Assembly: GCA_019510095.1 (NCBI GenBank) | Contig: JAEKLB010000023.1 | Span: 1 to 54,307 of the forward strand | DNA: 54,307 nt | Direction of reading: 5' to 3' | Source of the DNA: Acidobacteriota bacterium | GTDB lineage: Bacteria; Actinomycetota; Acidimicrobiia; Acidimicrobiales; CADCSY01 | Part shown: piece after piece, positions 22,943 to 30,620 of the stretch | How the letters are laid out: each line of letters starts with the position of its first letter | Position numbering within the stretch: position 1 is the stretch's first letter | Notes under the pieces: model-generated | Database searches by the model: none | Told to the model about the DNA's origin: nothing | The model's input: only the letters and a program-made list of their open reading frames with translations | Program-made: the position numbers and the translations under genes

Positions 22943-23775
22943 TTGAGCAACCTCGAGAGACGTCGGTCGGCCAGGACCTTGCCGTCGGTCTGGCACGCGG
23001 GGCAGTAGGTCACCTCGTACGACTCGTACGACACCCGTTGCATGGTCTCGCCGCACGCCGGGCACGGCTGGCCGTGCTTGTGGTGGACGATCCAGTGGTC
23101 GCCGACCTTGGCGGGCAGACCGCCACGCCTGGCCCGCTCGTGGTCAAGACCCTCCTCGAGGACCTCGTGGATGGCGGTCAGCAAGCCCTCCCGTTGCGGC
23201 GCGCTGAGCGAGGCGAGTGACGCGTAGGGCGAGAGCTTGGCCCGGTGAAGGGCGTCGTCGGTGTAGCCCCGGCCCATGCCGGCGACGGTGCGCTGGTCGC
23301 GGAGGATGGTGTGGACCCGGCGCCGGTCGTCGCTGTGGCGAACGAGCTCGGCGAACTCGTCGCTGGTTGCCTCTGGGCCCAACCCCGCCATCGGGCCGTC
23401 ATCGCCCGGGCCGAGCACCCACCACCCGGCCTTGCGCTCGGTGCCGAACTCCTTGACGAGCACCGAGGGGCGGCCGGTGAAGCGAAGGCGCACGACGCCT
23501 TGCTTGGGCTTGGTGGCCTTGGGTGGGTCCTCGACATCGACCCGCCCGCCCTGGGACAGATGGATCAGCAGCCGCAGCCCGGCACCGAAGTCCCACACGA
23601 GGTACTTGCCGCGCCGCCCGACGCCTTCGAGGGTGCGCCCCACGAGGGAGGCCGGGTCGGGGTCGAAGGTCTTGAGGGCGGCGAACTGCAAGGGCTGGTA
23701 ACCAGCGAGCTCGCCGCCCGCCACCGCGGCATCGAGTCGTTCGGCCAGCGCTTGCATCTCCGGCAGCTCAGGCAT
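22939..23775 (-). CDS. Fpg/Nei family DNA glycosylase
   Basis: [16 protein letters not shown]-terminus; [40 protein letters not shown]; Cys4 zinc ribbon [24 protein letters not shown]. Confidence 0.92.
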   Translation of the reverse strand: MPELPEMQALAERLDAAVAGGELAGYQPLQFAALKTFDPDPASLVGRTLEGVGRRGKYLVWDFGAGLRLLIHLSQGGRVDVEDPPKATKPKQGVVRLRFTGRPSVLVKEFGTERKAGWWVLGPGDDGPMAGLGPEATSDEFAELVRHSDDRRRVHTILRDQRTVAGMGRGYTDDALHRAKLSPYASLASLSAPQREGLLTAIHEVLEEGLDHERARRGGLPAKVGDHWIVHHKHGQPCPACGETMQRVSYESYEVTYCPACQTDGKVLADRRLSRLLK

Positions 23776-24847
23776 CGTCAGCTCCGAGGAGCTCGCGTGC
23801 CCGGGCGGCGCGTGACGCCAGGTTCTCCGGGAGCCCGTCGAGGGTGGGCGGCAGCCCGGAGGTGGCCAGCGACACCAGCAGCTCGACCTCGGCCAGCCAG
23901 TCGTCGACCAGCACCGTCTCTGGCGCGATCCCCTCGCCGGCGTCAGCGGCGTTGTGGTAGTTGCCGAGCGGCACCGCCAGGCCCGACGCCCGGTACCCGA
24001 GGGCCGAGAACACTGTCGCCTCGCACACGCCGCCGTCCATCAGCTTGCGGCGGTAGGGCACACCGGCGCGCTCGGCCGCGGCGCGGAGGGCCTCGGTGAG
24101 GCCGTTGTCGAACACGCTCATGCGATCACCGACGCGCACGATCACGCCCGCTCCTTGCGGCGCCTCGGGCAGCGCCTTCGAGCACTCGAGGGAGACGACG
24201 CTGGCGTTGCTCGGCACGGTGCCGAGCCGGGCCGCTTCGAACGCGCCGAGCAGCCCGTCCTCCTCCGCCCTGGTGAACAAGCCCCAGACCGGCACGGCCG
24301 GCTCGGGCACCCGGTCGAGGCAGGCGAGGATGGCGGCCACGCCGAGCAGGTCGTCGCAGACCCGCACGGTGATGCGGCCGTCGTCGATCGACCAGCCGGG
24401 AAAGCCCCACATGGCGAGGTCGCCGGCGCCGGCCTCACCCTCGAGGAGCTCGGCGGTGGCGCCGGTCAACGACCCGTCGGGCCGGAGCTCGGCGGCGGTC
24501 AGTCGGGCTCGCCCGGCACGGTCGACCTCGCCAGGGCGGAACACATCGACTGGTGTGCCGGCGATGTCGCCGACCGGGCGGACCCCGCCGCGGAACTCGA
24601 GGCTGACCTGGCCGGCATCGACCGAGGTGACGACGAAGCCGGGGTGGTCGAGGTGAGCGACGAGCACCAGCGGTGGCAGGCCGTTGGCGGCGCCCGACTT
24701 CACCAGCACGTTGCCGGCGGCGTCCCGGCTGGCGTCGAGCCCCCGCTCGGCTGCGAAGTCGACGCAGAACCCGGCGGTGAGGTCCTCGAGGAACGGCACC
24801 GTGGGCAGCGACAGGAGCGCTTCGGCGATGGCGAGGGGATCGGTCAC
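23768..24847 (-). CDS. M42/M20-like metallopeptidase
   Basis: [74 protein letters not shown]. Confidence 0.8.
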   Translation of the reverse strand: MTDPLAIAEALLSLPTVPFLEDLTAGFCVDFAAERGLDASRDAAGNVLVKSGAANGLPPLVLVAHLDHPGFVVTSVDAGQVSLEFRGGVRPVGDIAGTPVDVFRPGEVDRAGRARLTAAELRPDGSLTGATAELLEGEAGAGDLAMWGFPGWSIDDGRITVRVCDDLLGVAAILACLDRVPEPAVPVWGLFTRAEEDGLLGAFEAARLGTVPSNASVVSLECSKALPEAPQGAGVIVRVGDRMSVFDNGLTEALRAAAERAGVPYRRKLMDGGVCEATVFSALGYRASGLAVPLGNYHNAADAGEGIAPETVLVDDWLAEVELLVSLATSGLPPTLDGLPENLASRAARARELLGADDA

Positions 24848-24879
24848 TCGCGGAGGAGGCTAGGGCCGCCCCGGGGCTC

Positions 24880-25665
24880 TCAGCCCGCGAACCGGCGGTG
24901 GAAGGCGATGGCCGCGGCCGTCGCCACGTTGAGCGAGTCGATCTCGCCGGCGAGCGGGATCCGCACGCGGACGTCGGCCGCGCTCAGGGCCGCATCGCTC
25001 AGGCCCGGGCCCTCGGCGCCGAGGACGAAGCACACCCGCTCCATGTCGTCGAGGTCGGCAATGGTGTGGTCGCCGCCTGGCGTGAGTGCGGCCACCGTGA
25101 GGCCCGCCCGCCGGGCCAGGTCGAGATCGCCAGGCCAGTCGCCCAGGCGGGTGAAGGGCACCGCCAGCACGTGACCGAGCGAGACCCGTACCGTGCGGCG
25201 ATAGAGCGGATCGGCGCAGGTCGGGTCGAGCAGCACGGCATCGACGCCGAGGGCGGCGGCGTTGCGGAACAGCACGCCGAGGTTCTCGTGGTTGTTGACC
25301 CCCTCGAGCACGGCCACGGTGCGGGCGCCGTGCAGCACCTCGTCGGGGTGGCGCAGGGGCGGGCGGTCGGCAACGGCGACGATGCCCCGATGCAGCGGGA
25401 AGCCGGCGACGGCGTCGAGGACCGGTTGGTCGGCGACGTACAGCGGGATGTCGATGCCGGCCAGCATGGAGGCCACCCCTGCGGCCCGGGACGGAGCGAC
25501 GAGAGCCGAGCGGAGGATCGCGCCGTTGGCGATCGCCCGTTCGAGCACGAGCCGTCCCTCGCAGACGAAGACATGGCCGGCCCGCTGGAGCTCGCCGTCG
25601 GTCATCCCGACGTAGTCGGCCACTCGCGGATCGCCGGGATCACCGATCGTCACGCTGGTGGCCAC
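24880..25665 (-). CDS. SpoU/TrmH family RNA methyltransferase
   Basis: LEGVNNHENLGVLFRNAAALGVDAVLLDPTCADPLYRRTVRVSLGHVLAVPF; CFVLGAEGPGLSDAAL; VRIPLAGEIDSLNVATAAAI. Confidence 0.93.
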   Translation of the reverse strand: MATSVTIGDPGDPRVADYVGMTDGELQRAGHVFVCEGRLVLERAIANGAILRSALVAPSRAAGVASMLAGIDIPLYVADQPVLDAVAGFPLHRGIVAVADRPPLRHPDEVLHGARTVAVLEGVNNHENLGVLFRNAAALGVDAVLLDPTCADPLYRRTVRVSLGHVLAVPFTRLGDWPGDLDLARRAGLTVAALTPGGDHTIADLDDMERVCFVLGAEGPGLSDAALSAADVRVRIPLAGEIDSLNVATAAAIAFHRRFAG

Positions 25666-25714
25666 CGCCGCGAGCGTGTCAGCTCCGGCGGCGGGGCGGG
25701 GTAGGGGCAGGACG

Positions 25715-27148
25715 ATGACGTGGCTGTGGTCGCCGGGCGACTGGTTGGGCCGGCTGCTCTTCCAGCGGGGGTTGGCGCTCGTCTACGTGCTCGCCTTCGT
25801 GGCGGCGGCCCGGCAAGGACCCGCGCTCCTCGGCGAGCGCGGCCTGTTGCCGGTGCCACAGTTCGTTCGGGGCCGCCGGTTCCGTGACCTCCCGAGCCTC
25901 TTCACGGTGCGGTACTCCGACCGGCTGTGGGTCACCGTCTCCTGGCTCGGTGCCGCGCTGGCAGCCGCCGCGCTGATCGGGGTGATCGACGCCGGACCGA
26001 TCGGGGTGTCGATGCTCGGCTGGTTCGTGCTGTGGGCGCTCTACCTGTCGATCGTCAACGTCGGTCAGCAGTGGTACGGCTTCGGCTGGGAGTCGTTGCT
26101 CCTGGAGACCGGCTTCCTCGCCATCTTCCTCGGCCCTCGCTCGATGGCGCCACCGTGGCTGGTGCTGCTGCTGCTCCGGTGGTTGCTCTTCCGCGTGGAG
26201 TTCGGGGCCGGCCTCATCAAGATCCGCGGCGACCAGTGCTGGCGCGATCTCACGTGCCTGCGGTACCACCACGAGACCCAGCCGATGCCGAACCCGCTCA
26301 GCTGGTACTTCCACCACCTCCCGATGTCGTTGCACCGCATCGAGGTGGGCGCCAACCACGTGACCCAGCTGGCGGTGCCCTTCCTGCTCTTCCTGCCGCA
26401 ACCCATCGCCGGCATCGGGGCCAGCGTCATGGTGATCACCCAGTGCTGGTTGCTGCTGAGTGGCAACTTCGCCTGGCTCAACACGGTCACGATCGTCGTG
26501 GGGCTCTCGGTGGTGGGCGGTCCGGTGGTGGGCCCGCTCCTCGGTGTGGACCCTCCAGCATTGGTGCACGACGGGCCGGGATGGTTCGCCGCCATCCTGG
26601 TCGCCGTCGCCGCCGTCATCGCGGTCCTGAGTCGCCGGCCGGCCCGCAACCTGGTGTCCCGCCGCCAGCTCATGAACGCCAGCTTCGACAAGCTCCACCT
26701 GGTCAACACCTATGGCGCCTTCGGCAGCATCACCAAGGTGCGCCACGAGATCATCGTGGAGGGCAGGCTCGGTTCCGAGTGGCGGCCCTACGAGTTCAAG
26801 GGCAAGCCGGGAGACGTCAACCGCCGCCCCCCGCAGGTGGCGCCCTACCACCTTCGGCTCGATTGGCTGCTGTGGTTCGCCGCCCTCTCACCTGGCTACG
26901 CCGAGCGATGGTGGCCCACCTTCGTCACCCGGCTGCTCGAGAACGACGAACCGACGCTCCGGCTCCTGCGCACCAACCCCTTCCCCGATCGACCCCCCGA
27001 GGAGATCAGAGCCCGGTTCTTTCGCTACCGCTACACGACGCCCGCCGAGCGGAAGGCAACCGGCGGCGCCTGGTGGCACCGCGACCTCGTCGGCGAGTTC
27101 ATGGCACCGGTCAGCCGTGCTGCCGAGGCCTCACGACCTCGCCGGTAG
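25715..27148 (+). CDS. lipase maturation factor (LMF1-like) family membrane protein
   Basis: GWESLLLETGFLAIFLGP; FRVEFGAGLIKIRGDQCWRDLTCLRYHHETQPMPNPLSWYFHHLP; SFDKLHLVNTYGAFGSITKVRHEIIVEG; LRLDWLLWFAAL. ATG 25715. Confidence 0.92.
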   Translation: MTWLWSPGDWLGRLLFQRGLALVYVLAFVAAARQGPALLGERGLLPVPQFVRGRRFRDLPSLFTVRYSDRLWVTVSWLGAALAAAALIGVIDAGPIGVSMLGWFVLWALYLSIVNVGQQWYGFGWESLLLETGFLAIFLGPRSMAPPWLVLLLLRWLLFRVEFGAGLIKIRGDQCWRDLTCLRYHHETQPMPNPLSWYFHHLPMSLHRIEVGANHVTQLAVPFLLFLPQPIAGIGASVMVITQCWLLLSGNFAWLNTVTIVVGLSVVGGPVVGPLLGVDPPALVHDGPGWFAAILVAVAAVIAVLSRRPARNLVSRRQLMNASFDKLHLVNTYGAFGSITKVRHEIIVEGRLGSEWRPYEFKGKPGDVNRRPPQVAPYHLRLDWLLWFAALSPGYAERWWPTFVTRLLENDEPTLRLLRTNPFPDRPPEEIRARFFRYRYTTPAERKATGGAWWHRDLVGEFMAPVSRAAEASRPRR

Positions 27149-27165
27149 GCTCAGGAACCCAACTC

Positions 27166-27242
27166 GGGGACGTAGCTCAGCTGGCTAGAGCACCTGCTTT
27201 GCAAGCAGGGGGTCGTGGGTTCGAGTCCCATCGTCTCCACCA
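27166..27242 (+). tRNA. tRNA-Ala (TGC), CCA encoded
   Basis: GGGGACG/CGTCTCC acceptor with the G3:U70 identity pair, loop containing TGC, GGTTCGAGTCC T arm, ACCA 3' end. Confidence 0.96.
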
Positions 27243-27376
27243 CGAAGGGCCTGATCACGGCGCTGCGATCGCGTCGTGCTGGCGTCTCGGGCGGAGCCCC
27301 TGGCGTCCGCGTCCCACTTCCGTGCCACAACGGCCAGAGTACGACGGTTGGCGTGACGCGACGCGAGAATCCATGG

Positions 27377-27859
27377 ATGGATTCGGACGGGCTGGAACGC
27401 GAGAGAGCAGGGATCCAGGCGTTCAGGCCCGTAGCCGAGCGGTTCTGCACGCTGGTCGAGTCCGAGCGGGCTCCGCTACGGGCCATCCTGGCTTCTGCCG
27501 TTGCACTCATCGCAGCGGCGCTTGAGCTGCCGGACATCGAGCCGAGCGAGGCCGACTACGACGACCCCGACGACCTCGATGACGACTGCCGGCTCGTCGC
27601 TACTCGGATCGGCGAAGCGGTTCGAGGCCACGACCCCTACTGGGAGGTGTTCGACCCTCGGCTCATGGATGAGCCGGTCGCGGGCAGCCTGATCGACGAC
27701 CTGAGCGACATCTACCGTGATCTGCGCCGCGGCTTGGCGATCGCGTCAGCCGGCTTTGCACCTGACGCGCTCTGGGAATGGAGGTTCTCGTTCGAGAGCC
27801 ACTGGGGCAACCACGCCGTCGATGCGATTCGGGTCTTGCATCGTGTCGTGGTGGACTGA
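27377..27859 (+). CDS. DUF5063-like protein
   Basis: DPYWEVFDPRLMDEPVAGSLIDDLSDIYRDLRRGLAI...ALWEWRFSFESHWGNHAVDAIRVLHRVV resembles the DUF5063 pattern; ATG 27377. Confidence 0.7.
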   Translation: MDSDGLERERAGIQAFRPVAERFCTLVESERAPLRAILASAVALIAAALELPDIEPSEADYDDPDDLDDDCRLVATRIGEAVRGHDPYWEVFDPRLMDEPVAGSLIDDLSDIYRDLRRGLAIASAGFAPDALWEWRFSFESHWGNHAVDAIRVLHRVVVD

Positions 27860-27875
27860 TCAGACTCACGGATCG

Positions 27876-28272
27876 ATGGACAAACTTCTCTCGCGTCCAC
27901 GACTGGCGACGAAAGCTGCGTTCATCGCCGTCGCCGTCCTTTCGGCGGCGTCGGTCTTGTGGCTCCGGCAGACCGCGGAAGCGCTTCTGCGCGTCGACTC
28001 CTTCGCCGGCGGTGTAGCCGAGGTCTTGTTCTGGGCCGCGCCTACGTTCGTCCTGTACATGCTGCTTGCGCGGTCCCGACTCGCGATTGTGATTGATGGC
28101 TGTGTCGTCATCGTGCTCTTGGTCTGGGGATGGTGGTCGTCCGCGACCGACTGGCACTCGACGGCATCGCTCGGGCCGGGAGGGGACGGGCTGGTTCCTC
28201 GGGCCGTTCCTCGTTGTCGTCGTCTGGTTCGCTGAGCGCGTTTACCGAGCGAGATCGGTGCGGAGTACCTGA
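27876..28272 (+). pseudogene. three-TM membrane protein with an apparent 1-nt frameshift
   Basis: Frame from ATG 27876 gives TM segments to ...WWSSATDWHSTASLGPG. After the poly-G at ~28177-28190 the next frame encodes TGWFLGPFLVVVVWFAERVYRARSVRST* (TGA 28270-28272), a TM helix with basic tail. Confidence 0.55.
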
Positions 28273-28641
28273 TCAGCCGATCGGCAGACGACGCACCCGA
28301 ATTCGATCGTTGCCGATGACGACGATCGCACCTTCGCTGAGATCGTCCGCTACCGCGTCGAGGTTCGCCAGAAGCAGGGCCGCCTGGCGCTCTGCTCGAC
28401 GGGTGAACTCGCCTCTGAACAACACGATGCTCGGCACCGTCGCGTGTGCGTGGGCCACGAGGGTGCCGAAGTCGGTGTCGAGGGTGATCAACACGCGCTG
28501 GTCCTGGACGGCGTGGCTGAGGATGACCGGATCGGGAGCGCTCTTCAGGTTGATGTCGCGCACGTGGAGAACGTCGTGACCCGCCTCGCCGAGCAAACCA
28601 GCGACGCGTGGCGAGAGTCCTTCGTCGAGGAGGAACCTCAA
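28273..28641 (-). CDS. DUF5615 PIN-like protein, putative toxin
   Basis: MRFLLDEGLSPRVAGLLGEAGHDVLHVRDINLKSAPDPVILSHAVQDQRVLITLDTDFGTLVAHAH; overlaps the DUF433 gene by 4 nt. Confidence 0.85.
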   Translation of the reverse strand: MRFLLDEGLSPRVAGLLGEAGHDVLHVRDINLKSAPDPVILSHAVQDQRVLITLDTDFGTLVAHAHATVPSIVLFRGEFTRRAERQAALLLANLDAVADDLSEGAIVVIGNDRIRVRRLPIG

Positions 28642-28868
28642 GCGCCTTGGCGGAGTGGGAGCTCGCGCTCGCGGACGGCTTCAGCGGCGTACTCGAGCGC
28701 CTGGCGGATGTCATTAGCCTCGAGGTCCGGATAGTCGGAGAGGATCTCCTCGGAGGTCATGCCCTCCGCGACCATCCCGACGACGGTCGCGACGGGGATG
28801 CGCAGGCCGCGGATGCAGGGAACGCCGCCCATCTTGTCGGGCTCGATGGTGATCCGGTCGTAGCGCAT
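28638..28868 (-). CDS. DUF433 protein, putative antitoxin
   Basis: MRYDRITIEPDKMGGVPCIRGLRIPVATVVGMVAEGMTSEEILSDYPDLEANDIRQALEYAAEAVRER. Confidence 0.9.
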   Translation of the reverse strand: MRYDRITIEPDKMGGVPCIRGLRIPVATVVGMVAEGMTSEEILSDYPDLEANDIRQALEYAAEAVRERELPLRQGA

Positions 28869-28886
28869 CGGTCGGTCCTCCTTGGC

Positions 28887-29053
28887 TCACAGCGTACGAC
28901 CCCGAGCCCGGGCGAGCTCTTCGAGAACGCCCGTCCCTCTTCCTCGCTCAGCTCGTCGATGACCATCTCGTCGTGCGGCGGCAGCGGACGAGCGCGGTCA
29001 AGCAACTCCTCGACGGGCAGCTCCATGCTCGGCTCGTCCTGCACGTCGATCAT
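28887..29053 (-). pseudogene. small acidic ORF upstream of DUF433, apparent 1-nt frameshift
   Basis: MIDVQDEPSMELPVEELLDRARPLPPHDEMVIDELSEEEGRA, then the shifted frame gives VLEELARARGRTL* (TCA 28887-28889). Restoring one base gives a compact protein ending 18 nt before DUF433. Confidence 0.5.
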
Positions 29054-29126
29054 CCTGCCTCCTCACGCGGCCGCTTGATCAGGTCTTTCGCGCGAAACCG
29101 CTGGTAGCGGGATCAGGCGATCCCGG

Positions 29127-29171
29127 TTTGCAAGCAGGGGTCCTGGGTTCGAGTCCCATCGTCTCCACCAC
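29127..29171 (+). repeat. partial duplication of the tRNA-Ala 3' half (att-like)
   Basis: TTTGCAAGCAGGGGTCCTGGGTTCGAGTCCCATCGTCTCCACCAC vs tRNA-Ala TTTGCAAGCAGGGGGTCGTGGGTTCGAGTCCCATCGTCTCCACCAC: one indel and one mismatch, last 28 nt identical. Confidence 0.9.
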
Positions 29172-29306
29172 ATCGGTCTCACGGCGCGACGACCTGGCCC
29201 CTTCTGCGGTCGGTACTGCGGCCGATGTGACCGGCGGGATCGGAACAGCGAGAGCACGATCCGAGGATCCTGGTGTCGAAGGTCCTTCGACCGGTAAGCA
29301 GACCGC

Positions 29307-30179
29307 ATGCATGTCACAGGTGTCGGCATCTGCGGGCCCGAGTTGCGATACAGCGACGAGGGCGAGCGTGCCGACGCGGCGGCCGAGCTCGAGTCGCTGG
29401 GCTTCACCGCGCTGTGGCTACCCGACACCGGCGGCGATCTGTTCGGGCCGCTCCGCCTTCTGCTCGGTGCGACCCAGTCGATCACCGTCGCCAGTGGCAT
29501 CCTCAACATCTGGCTGCACGACCCGGTTGCTGTCGCGACCGAGTTCGCCGACGTCGAGCGCGCGCATCCAGGGCGCCTCCTCCTCGGCCTTGGCGTCGGC
29601 CACGCATCCCTGGTCGATCGCACGACGGAGCCGGGCCGATACCGCCGTCCGCTTGCTGCGATGGAGGGCTTCCTCGACGCCCTCGACGGAGCGGCCTCGG
29701 TCGTACCCGTCGAGCGGCGGATGATCGCCGCGCTCAGCCCGAAGATGCTCGCGTTGGCGCGCGACCGGACCGCCGGCGCCTTCCCCAATCTCGTGCCCCC
29801 GTCGCACACCGCGTCGGCCCGCGCTGCCATCGGCGGCCAGCGCCAGCTGGCCGTGGAGCAGCACGCCGTCCTCGAAACCGACCCAGCAGCAGCGCGTGCA
29901 ACGGCACGGGCCACCCTGGAGGGCTACTTCCGCCTACCGAACTACGTGAACAGCTGGCGATCGCTCGGCTTCGGCGAAGAGGACCTCACCGGCGGCGGCA
30001 GCGATCGGCTCATCGACACCATCGTCGCGTGGGGCGACGAGCACGCCATCGCTTGCCGCGTGCAGGAGCACTTCGATGCTGGAGCGGACCACGTCGGCCT
30101 ACGCATCACCGATCCGTCGTCGCAACCAGGTCTGCCGCTCACCTCCTGGCGAAGGTTGGCGCCCGCGGTGAACAACTAG
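29307..30179 (+). CDS. LLM-class (F420-dependent) oxidoreductase
   Basis: ESLGFTALWLPDTGGDLFGPLRLLLGATQSITVASGILNIWLHDPVAVATEFADVERAHPGRLLLGLGVGHASLV; GADHVGLRI. Confidence 0.88.
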   Translation: MHVTGVGICGPELRYSDEGERADAAAELESLGFTALWLPDTGGDLFGPLRLLLGATQSITVASGILNIWLHDPVAVATEFADVERAHPGRLLLGLGVGHASLVDRTTEPGRYRRPLAAMEGFLDALDGAASVVPVERRMIAALSPKMLALARDRTAGAFPNLVPPSHTASARAAIGGQRQLAVEQHAVLETDPAAARATARATLEGYFRLPNYVNSWRSLGFGEEDLTGGGSDRLIDTIVAWGDEHAIACRVQEHFDAGADHVGLRITDPSSQPGLPLTSWRRLAPAVNN

Positions 30180-30260
30180 GCGCTGAGCCGTGCCGGCGGG
30201 GCCTCTCGCTGGCGGTTGGTGTTCGGTCGCGAGCAGCGGGGTACACACCACGCAGAGAAG

Positions 30261-30308
30261 TCCCCACCCTGTGGATGACGTTGTGCACAACGACGGTCCC
30301 GGTGGGGA
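30261..30308. promoter_or_regulatory. nested palindromes with DnaA-box-like 13-mer
   Basis: TCCCCACC (30261-30268)/GGTGGGGA (30301-30308) enclosing CCCTGTGGATGAC (30267-30279) and the perfect 14-bp palindrome CGTTGTGCACAACG (30279-30292). Confidence 0.55.
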
Positions 30309-30364
30309 TTTCGAGCCGCGATCTGGGGACCAACCGAAAAGGTTGGGGGACAACCCTGTGACTT

Positions 30365-30605
30365 AGAAAATAGGCCTTGACCAGGGCTTTCGCAGGGTGG
30401 ATCCTGTGCTTACGCCACCCACGCAGGGCCGGCTGGGACGGACCTGGCAACAGGAACGAGCCAGTCAGCCAAGGCAGGAGGCGGAGGGACGTCGGCCCGG
30501 GAGGGGCGCTCGCAAGAGCGACCCAACCACCCGGCGGACCGGGGGAGTGGGCCCCGAGAAGCGGGGTGGCTTCGGCCACTCGGCTACTCGGGGCCATCCT
30601 CGTTT
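30365..30605 (+). ncRNA. candidate structured non-coding RNA (unassigned)
   Basis: No convincing CDS. Hairpins GGGTGG/CCACCC (30395-30420), CCTG-GCAA-CAGG (30443-30454), CGCTC-GCAA-GAGCG (30507-30520), and GGCCCCGAG/CTCGGGGCC (30550-30595) enclosing GTGGC-TTCG-GCCAC (30566-30579). Exact boundaries unknown. Confidence 0.45.
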
Positions 30606-30620
30606 TCGGCTGGCCTCTCC

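Larger units (their letters stand above)
27243..29171. mobile_element. putative tRNA-Ala-integrated mini-island (no integrase visible)
   Basis: Bounded left by intact tRNA-Ala and right by a ~44-nt partial copy of its 3' half; contains DUF5063, DUF433/DUF5615 and frameshifted ORFs. Confidence 0.45.

Noticed and set aside
29127-29171. A second functional tRNA-Ala
   Set aside because: Only the 3' half is present; the upstream sequence has no acceptor 5' strand, D arm or proper anticodon stem partner.
30420-30500. SRP (4.5S) RNA within the structured region
   Set aside because: CAGCCAAGGCAG resembles a segment of remembered 4.5S sequences, but the diagnostic GGUCAGGUCCGGAAGGAAGCAGC helix-8 core is absent. 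An Infernal scan would settle it.
30365-30605. RNase P RNA or tmRNA
   Set aside because: No GAGGAAAGTCC/ACAGAAA-type RNase P core and no tmRNA acceptor (GGTTCGANTCC...ACCA) or tag ORF recognised.
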